A stretch of 9,610 nt of DNA from Gammaproteobacteria bacterium (GTDB lineage Bacteria; Pseudomonadota; Gammaproteobacteria; SZUA-21), in assembly GCA_027021095.1 (NCBI GenBank), contig JALUUZ010000341.1, positions 1 to 9,610 of the forward strand. Direction: 5' to 3'. The translations under genes and the position numbers were made by a program. This document shows positions 1 to 7,548 of the stretch, piece by piece. The notes under the pieces were generated by a model. It ran no database searches and was not told the origin of the DNA. It saw nothing but the letters and a program-made list of their open reading frames with translations. The stretch's first letter is position 1. The number at the start of each line of letters is the position of its first letter.

Positions 1-835
1 CCCGCGGGCCGTGCTTGGGATGGGTGGATTTGTCACCGGGCCAGGCGGTGTCGCCGCAAAGCTGTTGTTCAAGCCGCTGTGTATTCATGAACAGAATGCG
101 ATTCCCGGCCTGACCAACCGCTTGCTGGCGAAGATTGCAAACCAGGTCTGCTCTGCGTTTCCAGGGGTGTTTGCACCGCAGCGTAAATACCTGGTGACTG
201 GTAACCCGGTACGCACGGAGATCGTCGACCTGCCTGAACCGGCGCAGCGCTTTGCCACGCGCAATGGCCGCCTGCGTTTGCTGGTACTGGGTGGAAGTCT
301 TGGTGCACAGGCCATCAATGCGGCGCTGCCCAAGGCATTGGCGATGATGAAGCCGCAGGAACGTCCTGAAGTGCGTCATCAGGCGGGTGCAAGGAACATC
401 GAGCAGGCACGTGAATACTATCGTCAACAGGGAATCGAAGTGACACTGACGGCATTTATCGATGACATGGCGGAGGCCTACGGCTGGGCCGACCTGGTGC
501 TGTGCCGCGCCGGCGCATTGACAGTGTCCGAATTGGCAGCGGCCGGGGTGGGTTCACTGCTGGTCCCTTATCCGCATGCCGTCGACGACCACCAGACTGC
601 CAATGCACGGTTTTTGACCGACGCGGGTGCTGCCGAGCTGTTGCCGCAGCAGACCCTGACCCCGGAACGGCTGTATGAATCGTTACGTGGGTTTGCAGGG
701 CAGCGGCCGAAGCTTCTGGCGATGGCGCAGGCGGCACGGGCGCTGGCGGTTACCGATTCGGCGCGCCAGGTTGCTGACTTGTGCCTGGCATTGAGCAAGA
801 CGGATGCACCGCAGGTGCGTGGGAACACGGAATGA
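1..835 (+). CDS. murG: MurG, lipid II-forming UDP-GlcNAc transferase (5' end outside window)
   Basis: MurG moves GlcNAc from UDP-GlcNAc onto lipid I at the inner face of the cytoplasmic membrane, giving lipid II. The frame is open from base 2, so the gene starts upstream. About 277 residues are present against roughly 355 in E. coli, so some 75-80 N-terminal residues are missing. Visible family features, in order, are VLGMGGFVTGPGG (a glycine-rich loop of the N domain), HEQNAIPGLTN, GNPVRTE, the GGSLGA loop near nt 290-307, FIDDMAEAYGWADL, and the donor-binding RAGALTVSE motif near nt 506-532 followed by VPYPHAVDDHQ. The TGA stop overlaps the ATG of murC (ATGA), indicating translational coupling. 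No frameshift or missing motif is seen in the visible part. The identification is firm from these motifs and the neighbours. Confidence 0.97.
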   Translation, partial: PRAVLGMGGFVTGPGGVAAKLLFKPLCIHEQNAIPGLTNRLLAKIANQVCSAFPGVFAPQRKYLVTGNPVRTEIVDLPEPAQRFATRNGRLRLLVLGGSLGAQAINAALPKALAMMKPQERPEVRHQAGARNIEQAREYYRQQGIEVTLTAFIDDMAEAYGWADLVLCRAGALTVSELAAAGVGSLLVPYPHAVDDHQTANARFLTDAGAAELLPQQTLTPERLYESLRGFAGQRPKLLAMAQAARALAVTDSARQVADLCLALSKTDAPQVRGNTE

Positions 836-2262
836 GTGGTCAGGCCAGGGTGCCGGTCGAGAACCGGCGGAAGCGGATGCAGCGTCTGCATTTTGTCGGG
901 ATCGGTGGTTCGGGAATGAGTGGTATCGCCGAAGTCTATCTCAACCTTGGTTACCATGTCAGTGGTTGTGATGCAAGGGAGAACAAGGCCACGCGGCGGC
1001 TGCGAGAACTGGGCGCGGAGATTTTTATCGGCCACGATGAGGGGCACGTAAAAGAGAGTGATGTATTGGTGGTTTCCAGCGCAATCAAAAAAGACAACAC
1101 AGAGTTGCTGGCAGCACACCGGCAGCGGCTTCCAGTGGTGCCGCGTGCCGAGATGCTGGGTGAGTTGATGCGCTACCGCTACGGTATCGCCGTGGCCGGT
1201 ACACATGGCAAAACCACGACGACCAGCTTGATCGCACACCTGCTGGCGGTGGCCGGTCTGGACCCGACTTTTGTGATCGGCGGCATTCTGAACAGTGCCG
1301 GCACGAATGCACGGCTTGGGGCAGGTGAATTTCTGGTCGCCGAGGCCGATGAGAGTGATGCGTCGTTTCTGTATTTGAATGCGATGATTTCGATCGTCAC
1401 GAATATCGATGCAGATCATTTGTCGACCTACGAAGGAGAGTTTGAGCGTCTCAAGGAGACGTTCATCGAGTTTCTGCATCACCTGCCGTTTTACGGTGCT
1501 GCGATACTGTGTGTCGACGATGAAGAAATACGCAGGATACTGCCGGCGATTACACGTACGATCGTGACCTATGGTGTCGAACACAAGGCGGATTTTATGG
1601 CGCTCAATATTCGCCAGTCGGGACATGTGACCGAGTTCGATGTGCAGGTGCCGGGCGGCGCGGACCTGATACCGGCCAGGCTGCATATGCCGGGACTGCA
1701 CAACGTACAGAATGCGCTGGCCGCCGTGGCCGTGGCCTTCGAACTGGGCATCGATGCGGAAAAAATCCAGCAGGGACTGGATAGTTTTCAGGGAATCGGC
1801 CGGCGCTTTCAGGAGCATGGTGAAATCCTTGCTCCCGGTGGCAGGGCATTACTGGTGGACGATTATGCGCACCATCCACGCGAGATCCGTGCGACGATGG
1901 ATGGCGCAAGGCAGGGTTGGCCGGACAGGCGCCTGGTCGTGGTGTTTCAACCGCACAGGTACAGCCGTACACGGGACCTGTTCGATGATTTCGTCCAGGT
2001 GCTGTCTGCTGCAGATGTGTTGGTGCTGTCGGAAGTCTATCCTGCCGGCGAGCAGCCGATCCACGGTGCGGACAGTCATGCGATGGCCAGGGCGATTCGT
2101 GCACGTGGCAAGATCGATCCGATCCTGGTGAACCAGATCGAGGATCTTGGCAGCACACTGGAAGGCGTGGTCAGGGAGCAGGACCTGGTGCTGACGATGG
2201 GTGCAGGCAATATCGGCACTGTGTCGGCGGAACTACCGGAATACTTTGCATCGAGACGTTGA
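832..2262 (+). CDS. murC: MurC, UDP-N-acetylmuramate--L-alanine ligase
   Basis: MurC is the cytoplasmic ATP-dependent ligase that adds L-Ala to UDP-MurNAc, the first step of stem peptide assembly. The predicted product is 476 aa, close to E. coli MurC (491). The N-terminal UDP-binding motif HFVGIGGSGMSG is at residues 20-31, the P-loop GTHGKTTTT at 123-131, then EADESDASFL and NIDADHLSTY of the central domain. DDYAHHPREI and the C-terminal Mur ligase domain follow. I chose the ATG at 832 because it overlaps the murG stop (ATGA) and leaves 19 residues before the HFVG motif, as in other gammaproteobacterial MurC proteins. The open frame extends back to a GTG at 781 inside murG, and an internal ATG lies at 877; both are less likely. 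The Shine-Dalgarno site is weak, which fits coupling to murG. murB begins just after the stop. Confidence 0.97.
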   Translation: MSGQARVPVENRRKRMQRLHFVGIGGSGMSGIAEVYLNLGYHVSGCDARENKATRRLRELGAEIFIGHDEGHVKESDVLVVSSAIKKDNTELLAAHRQRLPVVPRAEMLGELMRYRYGIAVAGTHGKTTTTSLIAHLLAVAGLDPTFVIGGILNSAGTNARLGAGEFLVAEADESDASFLYLNAMISIVTNIDADHLSTYEGEFERLKETFIEFLHHLPFYGAAILCVDDEEIRRILPAITRTIVTYGVEHKADFMALNIRQSGHVTEFDVQVPGGADLIPARLHMPGLHNVQNALAAVAVAFELGIDAEKIQQGLDSFQGIGRRFQEHGEILAPGGRALLVDDYAHHPREIRATMDGARQGWPDRRLVVVFQPHRYSRTRDLFDDFVQVLSAADVLVLSEVYPAGEQPIHGADSHAMARAIRARGKIDPILVNQIEDLGSTLEGVVREQDLVLTMGAGNIGTVSAELPEYFASRR

Positions 2263-2264
2263 AG

Positions 2265-3179
2265 ATGACACTGGATGAGACAGAAACACCGGCCTATCGT
2301 GGTGAACTGCGTTTCGACGAGCCGATGGCAAAACATACCAGCTGGCGTGTGGGTGGGCCGGCGCGGCGCTATTTCCGGCCTGCCGACTTGCAGGACCTGG
2401 TGCTGTACCTGAAAAACCTGCCCGAGGACGAGGTGTTGGTGTGGCTGGGCCTGGGCAGCAACCTGTTGGTGCGCGATGGTGGCATCGATGGCTCGGTGAT
2501 CGCCACGCAGGGAATCAACCAAGCGCTGGAGCAGGTCGGCACTGCGCGGATACGCGCAGAGGCGGGAGTGACCTGCGCCAAGCTGGCAAAGTTCTGTCAG
2601 CGCCTGGGGCTTTCCGGCGCTGAATTTCTTGCCGGCATTCCCGGCACGGTGGGTGGTGCCTTGGCGATGAATGCCGGTGCGTTTGGCGGTGAGACCTGGA
2701 ACCATGTCGTCGAGGTCGAGACATTGGACCGGTACGGGCAGTTGCGGCAGCGCACTGCAGACGACTACCAGGTGGGTTATCGCCGCGTTGGTTTGAAGGC
2801 GCCGGGCGAGGAGTGGTTTATCGCCGGGCTGTTCGAGTTCAGTGAGGCACCGGCGGATGGAACCGGTGCAGACATCAAGGCGTTGCTGGACAAGCGTAAT
2901 GCCGCACAGCCGATCGGGCTGCCCAGTTGCGGTTCGGTGTTCACCAATCCTCCGGGAGACCATGCGGCCCGGTTGATCGAGGCGTCCGGCCTGAAGGGTC
3001 ATTGCTGCGGTAAGGCCTGTGTGTCGGAGAAACATGCGAACTTCATTATCAACACAGGCGGTGCGACAGCCAGTGAGATCGAGCGTCTGATTCACTATGT
3101 CCAGGAGACGGTGGCGCAGAAACAGGGTATCAGGCTGGTACCGGAAGTACGTATCATTGGTCAAGGAAAACAGGTATGA
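2265..3179 (+). CDS. murB: MurB, UDP-N-acetylenolpyruvoylglucosamine reductase (short type II form)
   Basis: MurB is the FAD- and NADPH-dependent cytoplasmic enzyme that reduces UDP-GlcNAc-enolpyruvate to UDP-MurNAc, the substrate of MurC. The product is 304 aa. The N-terminal KHTSWRVGGPA (residues 23-33), GLGSNLLVRDGG (62-73) and GIPGTVGGALAMNAGAFGGE (124-143) form the FAD-binding part. YRRVG (172-176), GSVFTNP with the presumed catalytic Ser at 224, VSEKHANFI (253-261) and the terminal LVPEVRIIG with the presumed catalytic Glu at 294 form the substrate part. The length and these motifs resemble the compact Bacillus/Staphylococcus type rather than the roughly 340-aa E. coli type. The ATG at 2265 follows the murC stop by 2 bp, with a modest GAGA at 2253-2256; a TTG at 2259 is an alternative. 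The 3' end overlaps ddl by ATGA. Confidence 0.96.
   Translation: MTLDETETPAYRGELRFDEPMAKHTSWRVGGPARRYFRPADLQDLVLYLKNLPEDEVLVWLGLGSNLLVRDGGIDGSVIATQGINQALEQVGTARIRAEAGVTCAKLAKFCQRLGLSGAEFLAGIPGTVGGALAMNAGAFGGETWNHVVEVETLDRYGQLRQRTADDYQVGYRRVGLKAPGEEWFIAGLFEFSEAPADGTGADIKALLDKRNAAQPIGLPSCGSVFTNPPGDHAARLIEASGLKGHCCGKACVSEKHANFIINTGGATASEIERLIHYVQETVAQKQGIRLVPEVRIIGQGKQV
3163..3167 (+). promoter_or_regulatory. Ribosome binding site of ddl
   Basis: AAGGA lies 8 bp before the ddl ATG at 3176, inside the 3' end of murB. It supports this start even though the gene overlaps murB, and suggests that ddl can be initiated independently as well as by coupling. Confidence 0.7.
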
Positions 3180-4120
3180 ACGATTACAAGCAAGTGATAT
3201 CGGATCCGAAAGAGTTTGGCAAGGTGGCAGTGCTGTATGGAGGCTTATCGGCAGAAAGAGAGGTATCACTCAAAAGTGGAGCAGCAGTACTGGCCGGGTT
3301 GAAGGCAAAGCAGGTCGATGCGCATGGTGTCGATGTCGGAGAGGATATCGTCGAACAGCTGAAACGTGGTGGTTATGACCGGGTTTTTCTTATTCTGCAT
3401 GGACGTGGCGGTGAGGACGGTGTGATCCAGGGGGTGCTGGAGTCCATGGGCCTGCCTTATACCGGCAGCGGCGTGCAGGGTTCAGCGCTTGGTATGGACA
3501 AGTTACGGACCAAGCAATGCTGGCTTGGCGCGGGTTTGCCGACACCGGATTTCGTCGTCATCGACAGCGAGGACGATTTGCAGCGTGTACATGAGCGTGT
3601 GGGTTACCCGGTGATCATCAAACCGGTGCATGAAGGTTCGAGTATCGGCATGAGCAAAGTGGACCGGCAGCAGGATCTTAAATCGGCCTGGGAGGCGGCT
3701 GCAGAATACGACCAGGAAATTATTGCTGAAAAATGGATTACCGGTGCCGAATATACGGCGTCGATCCTGGGAAGCCAGGCGTTACCGCTGATCAGGCTCG
3801 AGACACCGAATGTGTTTTACGACTACGAGGCCAAGTACCTGGCGGATACGACCAGTTATTTTTGTCCTTGTGGACTGCCTGCGGAACTTGAACGCAGTCT
3901 TCAGGCCTTGGCATTGAAGGCGTTCAGGGTGGCAGGGGCCAGCGGTTGGGGCCGTGTCGACTTCATGCTCGATGAGGAGAAGAATCCCTGGTTGATCGAA
4001 ATCAATACGGCGCCGGGAATGACCGATCACAGCCTCGTGCCGATGGCCGCCAAGCAGGCGGGAATCGAGTTCGATGAATTGGTATGGCGTATTCTGGAAA
4101 CGAGTATCAAACAGACATGA
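3176..4120 (+). CDS. ddl: D-alanine--D-alanine ligase (DdlB type)
   Basis: This ATP-grasp enzyme joins two D-Ala residues in the cytoplasm for use by MurF. At 314 aa it has the usual size. Visible features are YGGLSAEREVSL (residues 21-32, holding the conserved Glu and Ser for the first D-Ala site), LHGRGGEDG (74-82), PVIIKPVHEGSSIGMS (145-160, the nucleotide-binding and glycine-rich loop), and YDYEAKYLADTTSYFCP (215-231). The last keeps the tyrosine typical of D-Ala-D-Ala ligases, where vancomycin-type D-lactate ligases differ. GRVDFML (259-265) and EINTAPGMTDHSLVP (275-289) supply the Mg2+-binding Asp, Glu and Asn. The position between murB and ftsQ matches ddlB of the dcw cluster. The ATG overlaps the murB stop and has a good ribosome binding site. 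ftsQ follows after 12 bp. Confidence 0.97.
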   Translation: MNDYKQVISDPKEFGKVAVLYGGLSAEREVSLKSGAAVLAGLKAKQVDAHGVDVGEDIVEQLKRGGYDRVFLILHGRGGEDGVIQGVLESMGLPYTGSGVQGSALGMDKLRTKQCWLGAGLPTPDFVVIDSEDDLQRVHERVGYPVIIKPVHEGSSIGMSKVDRQQDLKSAWEAAAEYDQEIIAEKWITGAEYTASILGSQALPLIRLETPNVFYDYEAKYLADTTSYFCPCGLPAELERSLQALALKAFRVAGASGWGRVDFMLDEEKNPWLIEINTAPGMTDHSLVPMAAKQAGIEFDELVWRILETSIKQT

Positions 4121-4132
4121 GGGACTGTTGCT

Positions 4133-4909
4133 ATGTATCAGGACTATAGAAATCGGGAACGACGGGGACGGCGTGGAATCGGTTCCAGGCTGCGAGTATT
4201 TCTGTTTCTCTGCGGTTTGCTGACGATAGCGGTGCTGCTGGCGGCAAAGATCCTGAGCAATGAAACCTTGCCGATCAGGTCCGTGCAGATAGGCGGTGTG
4301 TTTTACTATGTGGAAGCAGAAGAGGTCAAGCAGCGGATTGCGCCGGTGATTCAGGGAAATTTCTTTACGGTCAACATCGAGGAGATTCAGCATTCAGTGC
4401 GCAGCCATCCCTGGATCGAGAAGGTGACCATACATCGTGTGTGGCCGGATACCTTGCGGGTGTACGTGGTTGAGCAGACCCCTGTCGCGCAGGTTTCCAA
4501 ACAGGAACTCGTCAATGACAAGGGGCAGCGTTTTGCCGGGGGCTTACATGCGCGGCTCCCTGATCTGCCGGCCTTTACCGGCCCGGAAGAATATTATCCG
4601 GCGATGACCAGGAAATACCTGGCATTGAAGAAGGCACTGGCCGGGCAGCAGGTCAGGGTCCGAAAAGTCGAGGTGACACCAAGACGCGCGTGGAAGATCC
4701 TGTTGTCCAACGGTGTGCTGATCAAGCTGGGGCGCAAGGATATCGATCAGCGCCTGGCCAGGTTGATTCGTGTCTACCCTGGCGCTTTGTCGGGCAGGAT
4801 CAGCAGTATACAGGTGATCGACATGCGTTATACCAACGGGTTTGCGGTGAAATGGAAAAGAAAGTGGAATTCAGGCGACAAGAACAAGAATATTGCATTC
4901 GGGGGATAA
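4133..4909 (+). CDS. ftsQ: FtsQ, divisome membrane protein with POTRA domain
   Basis: FtsQ is a bitopic inner-membrane protein that joins FtsB and FtsL in the divisome and links Z-ring assembly to septal peptidoglycan synthesis. The product is 258 aa (E. coli 276). It starts with a basic cytoplasmic tail (residues 1-21, rich in Arg), followed by one hydrophobic segment at about 22-41 and then a periplasmic part. LPIRSVQIGG opens the POTRA domain (about 46-115), and HPWIEKVTIHRVWPDTLRV (92-110) with EQTPVA (114-119) is the hallmark end of that domain. A beta-rich FtsQ domain follows, with KIEV-like strands and RLARLIRVY. The tail after about residue 240 is basic and probably disordered. A GAGGGA at 4119-4124, overlapping the ddl stop, lies 8 bp before the ATG. 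Sequence conservation is low, as is normal for FtsQ, but the architecture and the place between ddl and ftsA make the call firm. Confidence 0.94.
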   Translation: MYQDYRNRERRGRRGIGSRLRVFLFLCGLLTIAVLLAAKILSNETLPIRSVQIGGVFYYVEAEEVKQRIAPVIQGNFFTVNIEEIQHSVRSHPWIEKVTIHRVWPDTLRVYVVEQTPVAQVSKQELVNDKGQRFAGGLHARLPDLPAFTGPEEYYPAMTRKYLALKKALAGQQVRVRKVEVTPRRAWKILLSNGVLIKLGRKDIDQRLARLIRVYPGALSGRISSIQVIDMRYTNGFAVKWKRKWNSGDKNKNIAFGG

Positions 4910-4912
4910 GGA

Positions 4913-6136
4913 ATGCCTGATCAGAGTATGGTCGTTGGTCTGGATATAGGCACCTCGAAAGTGGCAGCATTGGTGGCACAGATTGGCGCAGGCGGTGAAG
5001 TCGAAGTCATCGGGATCGGTTCGCATCCGTCGCGTGGGTTACGCAAGGGCGTGGTAGTCAATATCGATTCGACGGTGTTGTCTATTCGCCGTGCTGTCGA
5101 GGAAGCAGAGTTGATGGCGGGTTGTCAGATCAACTCGGTCTATGCCGGGATTGCCGGCAGCCATATTCGCAGCTTGAATTCACATGGGATCGTTGCGATT
5201 CGGGACCAGGAAGTCGGTCCAACGGATGTCGAACGTGTAATCGATACCGCACGCGCGGTGACGATTCCGGCCGATCAGCGGATACTGCACATTATTCCGC
5301 AGGAATTCATTATCGATCAGCAGGACGGGATACAGGAGCCGATCGGGATGGCGGGAGTCCGCCTGGAGGCCAAGGTGCATATTATTACCGGTGCTGTCAG
5401 TGCGGCGCAGAATATCGTCAAGTGTATCCGCCGCTGCGGCCTCGAAGTGGACGATATTATTCTCGAGCAACTGGCATCGAGTTACGCCGTGCTGACCGAG
5501 GATGAAAAAGAGTTGGGTGTCTGCCTGGTGGATATCGGCGGAGGAACCACGGATATCGCGGTGTTTACCCATGGTTCGATCCGGCATACGGCAGTGATTC
5601 CGCTGGCGGGCGATCAGGTCACCAATGATATCGCGGTGGCGCTGAGAACGCCGATGAAACACGCGGAAAGTATCAAAATCGAATACGCCTGTGCGTTGGC
5701 AAAACTGGCGAGTGCCAATGAGTATATTCATGTACCCGGTGTCGGCAGCCGGCCGCCACGAAGCCTGGCGAGGGAGACGCTGGCACAGGTGGTCGAACCG
5801 CGTTACGAGGAGTTGTTGACGCTGGTGCAGGCAGAGCTGCGACGCAGCGGATTCGAGGATCTCATTGCAGCCGGTATCGTGTTGACCGGTGGCAGCGCAA
5901 AGATTGAAGGGTTGAACGAACTGGCGGAAGAGGTCTTTCATATGCCGGTCAGGATCGGCATCCCGACCTCGGTCTCGGGTTTGACCGATGTCAGCAGCCC
6001 GGTGTATTCAACCGGTGTTGGCTTGTTGCAGTATGGTTACAGAAGTGACGGTTTTGGTGAAAGGGATCTCGTAGCAGGTAAAGGTTTCAAGAGTATATGG
6101 AGGCGGATGATAGACTGGTTCAAGGGCAACTTCTAA
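4913..6136 (+). CDS. ftsA: FtsA, actin-like membrane anchor of the Z-ring
   Basis: FtsA is an actin-fold ATPase that ties FtsZ filaments to the inner face of the cytoplasmic membrane and recruits later divisome proteins. The product is 407 aa (E. coli 420). VVGLDIGTSKVAALV at residues 7-21 is the phosphate 1 motif, VDIGGGTTD at 206-214 phosphate 2, and GIVLTGGSAKIEGL from 321 the adenosine-binding motif. The FtsA-specific 1C subdomain lies at about 85-165 (GIAGSHIRSLNSHG and following). The last 17 residues, GFKSIWRRMIDWFKGNF, form the expected amphipathic membrane-targeting helix. The ATG at 4913 comes 3 bp after the ftsQ stop, with GGGGGA at 4901-4906 as the likely ribosome binding site. 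It is followed by a 129-bp gap before ftsZ. Confidence 0.98.
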   Translation: MPDQSMVVGLDIGTSKVAALVAQIGAGGEVEVIGIGSHPSRGLRKGVVVNIDSTVLSIRRAVEEAELMAGCQINSVYAGIAGSHIRSLNSHGIVAIRDQEVGPTDVERVIDTARAVTIPADQRILHIIPQEFIIDQQDGIQEPIGMAGVRLEAKVHIITGAVSAAQNIVKCIRRCGLEVDDIILEQLASSYAVLTEDEKELGVCLVDIGGGTTDIAVFTHGSIRHTAVIPLAGDQVTNDIAVALRTPMKHAESIKIEYACALAKLASANEYIHVPGVGSRPPRSLARETLAQVVEPRYEELLTLVQAELRRSGFEDLIAAGIVLTGGSAKIEGLNELAEEVFHMPVRIGIPTSVSGLTDVSSPVYSTGVGLLQYGYRSDGFGERDLVAGKGFKSIWRRMIDWFKGNF

Positions 6137-6154
6137 GGAAGTGAGGTGTACCGA

Positions 6155-6250
6155 ATGTACCGTATGGGGCATTCAGCATACCGGGTGAGTGGAAGTCTGT
6201 TCTCGAAGTGCTTGTCATCGGCCAATTTTAACGTTGTTATCAGGTGTTGA
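6155..6250 (+). CDS. Possible 31-aa small ORF filling the ftsA-ftsZ gap
   Basis: I do not recognise this ORF. It encodes 31 residues starting MYRMGHSAYRVSG and ending in NFNVVIRC, with a TGA stop at 6248-6250, 15 bp before the ftsZ ATG. A GAGG at 6143-6146 lies 8 bp upstream of its ATG, which is a usable Shine-Dalgarno position. It has no clear transmembrane segment or known motif. It overlaps the proposed ftsZ promoter. An open frame of this length is expected fairly often by chance, so it may simply be non-coding. If translated, it could couple translation from ftsA into ftsZ. Low confidence. Confidence 0.18.
   Translation: MYRMGHSAYRVSGSLFSKCLSSANFNVVIRC
6212..6240 (+). promoter_or_regulatory. 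Candidate sigma70-type promoter for ftsZ
   Basis: TTGTCA (6212-6217) and TGTTAT (6235-6240) are separated by 17 bp and match the -35 and -10 consensus at 5 of 6 and 4 of 6 positions. Transcription would start near 6247, giving a leader of about 20 nt with the ftsZ ribosome binding site. FtsZ is normally needed in excess over FtsA, and internal promoters before ftsZ are known in other species, so a promoter here is reasonable. It is a pattern match only. Confidence 0.35.
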
Positions 6251-6253
6251 ATG

Positions 6254-6260
6254 GAGGGGT
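6254..6260 (+). promoter_or_regulatory. Strong ribosome binding site of ftsZ
   Basis: GGAGGGG contains a full GGAGG 7 bp before the ATG at 6266. It is the strongest Shine-Dalgarno site in the window, as expected for an abundant protein. It rules out the in-frame ATG at 6251, which lies upstream of this site. Confidence 0.85.
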
Positions 6261-6265
6261 GTAAC

Positions 6266-7414
6266 ATGTTTCAAGTGATCGATCAATTTACTGAAAGCCC
6301 AGTAATGAAGGTTATCGGTGTCGGTGGCGGCGGCGGCAATGCTGTACAGCATATGGTGCGTGCCGGGATCGATGGCGTTGATTTTATCTGTGTCAATACA
6401 GATTCACAGGCGTTGCGCAGTACTGAAGCCAAGACCGTATTGCAGATCGGCAGCAACATCACCAAGGGTCTTGGTGCCGGGGCGAACCCGGAGATCGGCC
6501 GCCAGGCGGCACTGGAAGACCGTGAGCGTATCGAAGAGCTGATCAAAGGTGCAAACATGGTCTTTATTACGGCCGGCATGGGCGGCGGTACCGGCACTGG
6601 TGCGTCACCGATCGTGGCCCAGATCGCCAAGGAAATGGAGATATTGACCGTCGCGGTCATTACCAAGCCGTTTGCGTTCGAAGGTAAACAGCGTATGGCG
6701 TTGGCGAATGAAGGTATTGACGAGCTTGGCAAATATGTCGACTCACTGATCACCATTCCGAATGAAAAGCTGATCAGTGTGCTGGGCAAGAGCGTCAGCC
6801 TGCTGGATGCGTTCAAGGCCGCAAACGATGTGTTGCTGGGCGCGGTGCAGGGTATCACCGAGTTGATCACCCGGCCTGGAGTGATCAACGTGGACTTCGC
6901 CGATGTCAAGACGGTAATGTCGGAAATGGGCATGGCGATGATGGGTTCGGGGACCGCCAGTGGCGAGGATCGTGCCCGTGATGCTGCGGAAAACGCTGTT
7001 TCCAGTCCGTTGCTCGAGGATGTGGACCTGACCGGAGCCAAGGGTATCCTGGTCAATGTGACGGCCGGCGAGAGCATGACCATGGGTGAGTTTGGCGATA
7101 TCGGCGAGGCGATCAAGAGTTTTGCTTCTGAAGACGCACGCATCATCGTCGGGACCGCACTGGACAACAACATGGGGGACGAGTTGCGGGTTACCGTGGT
7201 GGCTACCGGCATCGGGAACAAGCCAGCGGAGCAGGCAGCGCCGATCAAGCTCGTTCAGCGTACCAAGCATGGTGAAGTCGATTATGCAGGCCTGGAGCGA
7301 CCGGCGTTTATTCGCAACAAGCCACAGCGCAAGGTAGAGCATTTGAATCCAAACTCAGAGTCTGACCTGGCGCAACTGGAGGTGCCGGCATTTTTGCGGA
7401 TTCAGAACGACTGA
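6266..7414 (+). CDS. ftsZ: FtsZ, tubulin-like cell division GTPase
   Basis: FtsZ polymerises at midcell in a GTP-dependent way and forms the scaffold of the divisome. The product is 382 aa (E. coli 383). KVIGVGGGGGNAVQHM (residues 15-30) is the N-terminal nucleotide-binding loop, and GGGTGTG (106-112) within AGMGGGTGTGASP is the tubulin signature. The T7 synergy loop NVDFAD has N208, D210 and D213, which complete the GTPase site of the next subunit. After the globular core (to about 317) comes a linker of about 50 residues, then the conserved C-terminal peptide LEVPAFLRIQND, which binds FtsA and ZipA-like partners. The ATG at 6266 is chosen from the strong GGAGG 7 bp upstream and the MF start typical of gammaproteobacterial FtsZ. 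The alternative ATG at 6251 would add five residues and lacks a good site. A stem-loop follows the stop. Confidence 0.99.
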   Translation: MFQVIDQFTESPVMKVIGVGGGGGNAVQHMVRAGIDGVDFICVNTDSQALRSTEAKTVLQIGSNITKGLGAGANPEIGRQAALEDRERIEELIKGANMVFITAGMGGGTGTGASPIVAQIAKEMEILTVAVITKPFAFEGKQRMALANEGIDELGKYVDSLITIPNEKLISVLGKSVSLLDAFKAANDVLLGAVQGITELITRPGVINVDFADVKTVMSEMGMAMMGSGTASGEDRARDAAENAVSSPLLEDVDLTGAKGILVNVTAGESMTMGEFGDIGEAIKSFASEDARIIVGTALDNNMGDELRVTVVATGIGNKPAEQAAPIKLVQRTKHGEVDYAGLERPAFIRNKPQRKVEHLNPNSESDLAQLEVPAFLRIQND

Positions 7415-7442
7415 TGCACTTCGTCGCCTACGCTGTCTGATT

Positions 7443-7518
7443 GCCGGATACCGGCGCAGATGCCAGTCCCGTGCCTTACCCCTCCTGGCACGGGCTGGCA
7501 GCGTATCCGCTGCGTTTT
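7443..7518 (+). terminator. Stem-loop region after ftsZ, probable terminator
   Basis: The main element pairs 7461-7475 (TGCCAGTCCCGTGCC) with 7487-7500 (GGCACGGGCTGGCA), a stem of 14 bp with one bulged base and an 11-nt loop. No T run follows directly. A second, overlapping hairpin pairs GCAGCG (7498-7503) with CGCTGC (7508-7513) around a 4-nt loop and is followed by GTTTTC. A small GCCGG/CCGGC hairpin lies upstream at 7443-7455. Together they probably end ftsZ transcripts or stabilise their 3' ends; the weak T run leaves termination efficiency open. Confidence 0.6.
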
Positions 7519-7548
7519 CAGAAAGACTACAAAGAGTCTGGAATTTAC

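Noticed and set aside
781..831. Upstream GTG start for murC
   Set aside because: It would add 17 residues deep inside murG without family support; the ATG at 832 with the ATGA overlap fits better.
568..1818. Long - strand open frame (416 codons) over murG and murC
   Set aside because: It lies antisense to murG and murC, which have full family motifs. It has no recognisable domain and an odd Cys/His/Arg-rich composition, as expected of a shadow of codon bias.
2076..3269. Long - strand open frame (397 codons) over murB
   Set aside because: Antisense to the well-supported murB and the ends of murC and ddl; no motif is visible.
6251..6265. Upstream ATG start for ftsZ
   Set aside because: It lies before the GGAGG site, which is ideally placed for the ATG at 6266, and the MF start at 6266 matches the family.
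6283..7248. - strand open frame (321 codons) antisense to ftsZ
   Set aside because: Its Ser/Pro/Ala/Ile-rich low-complexity composition mirrors the conserved ftsZ codons; no motif or ribosome binding site.
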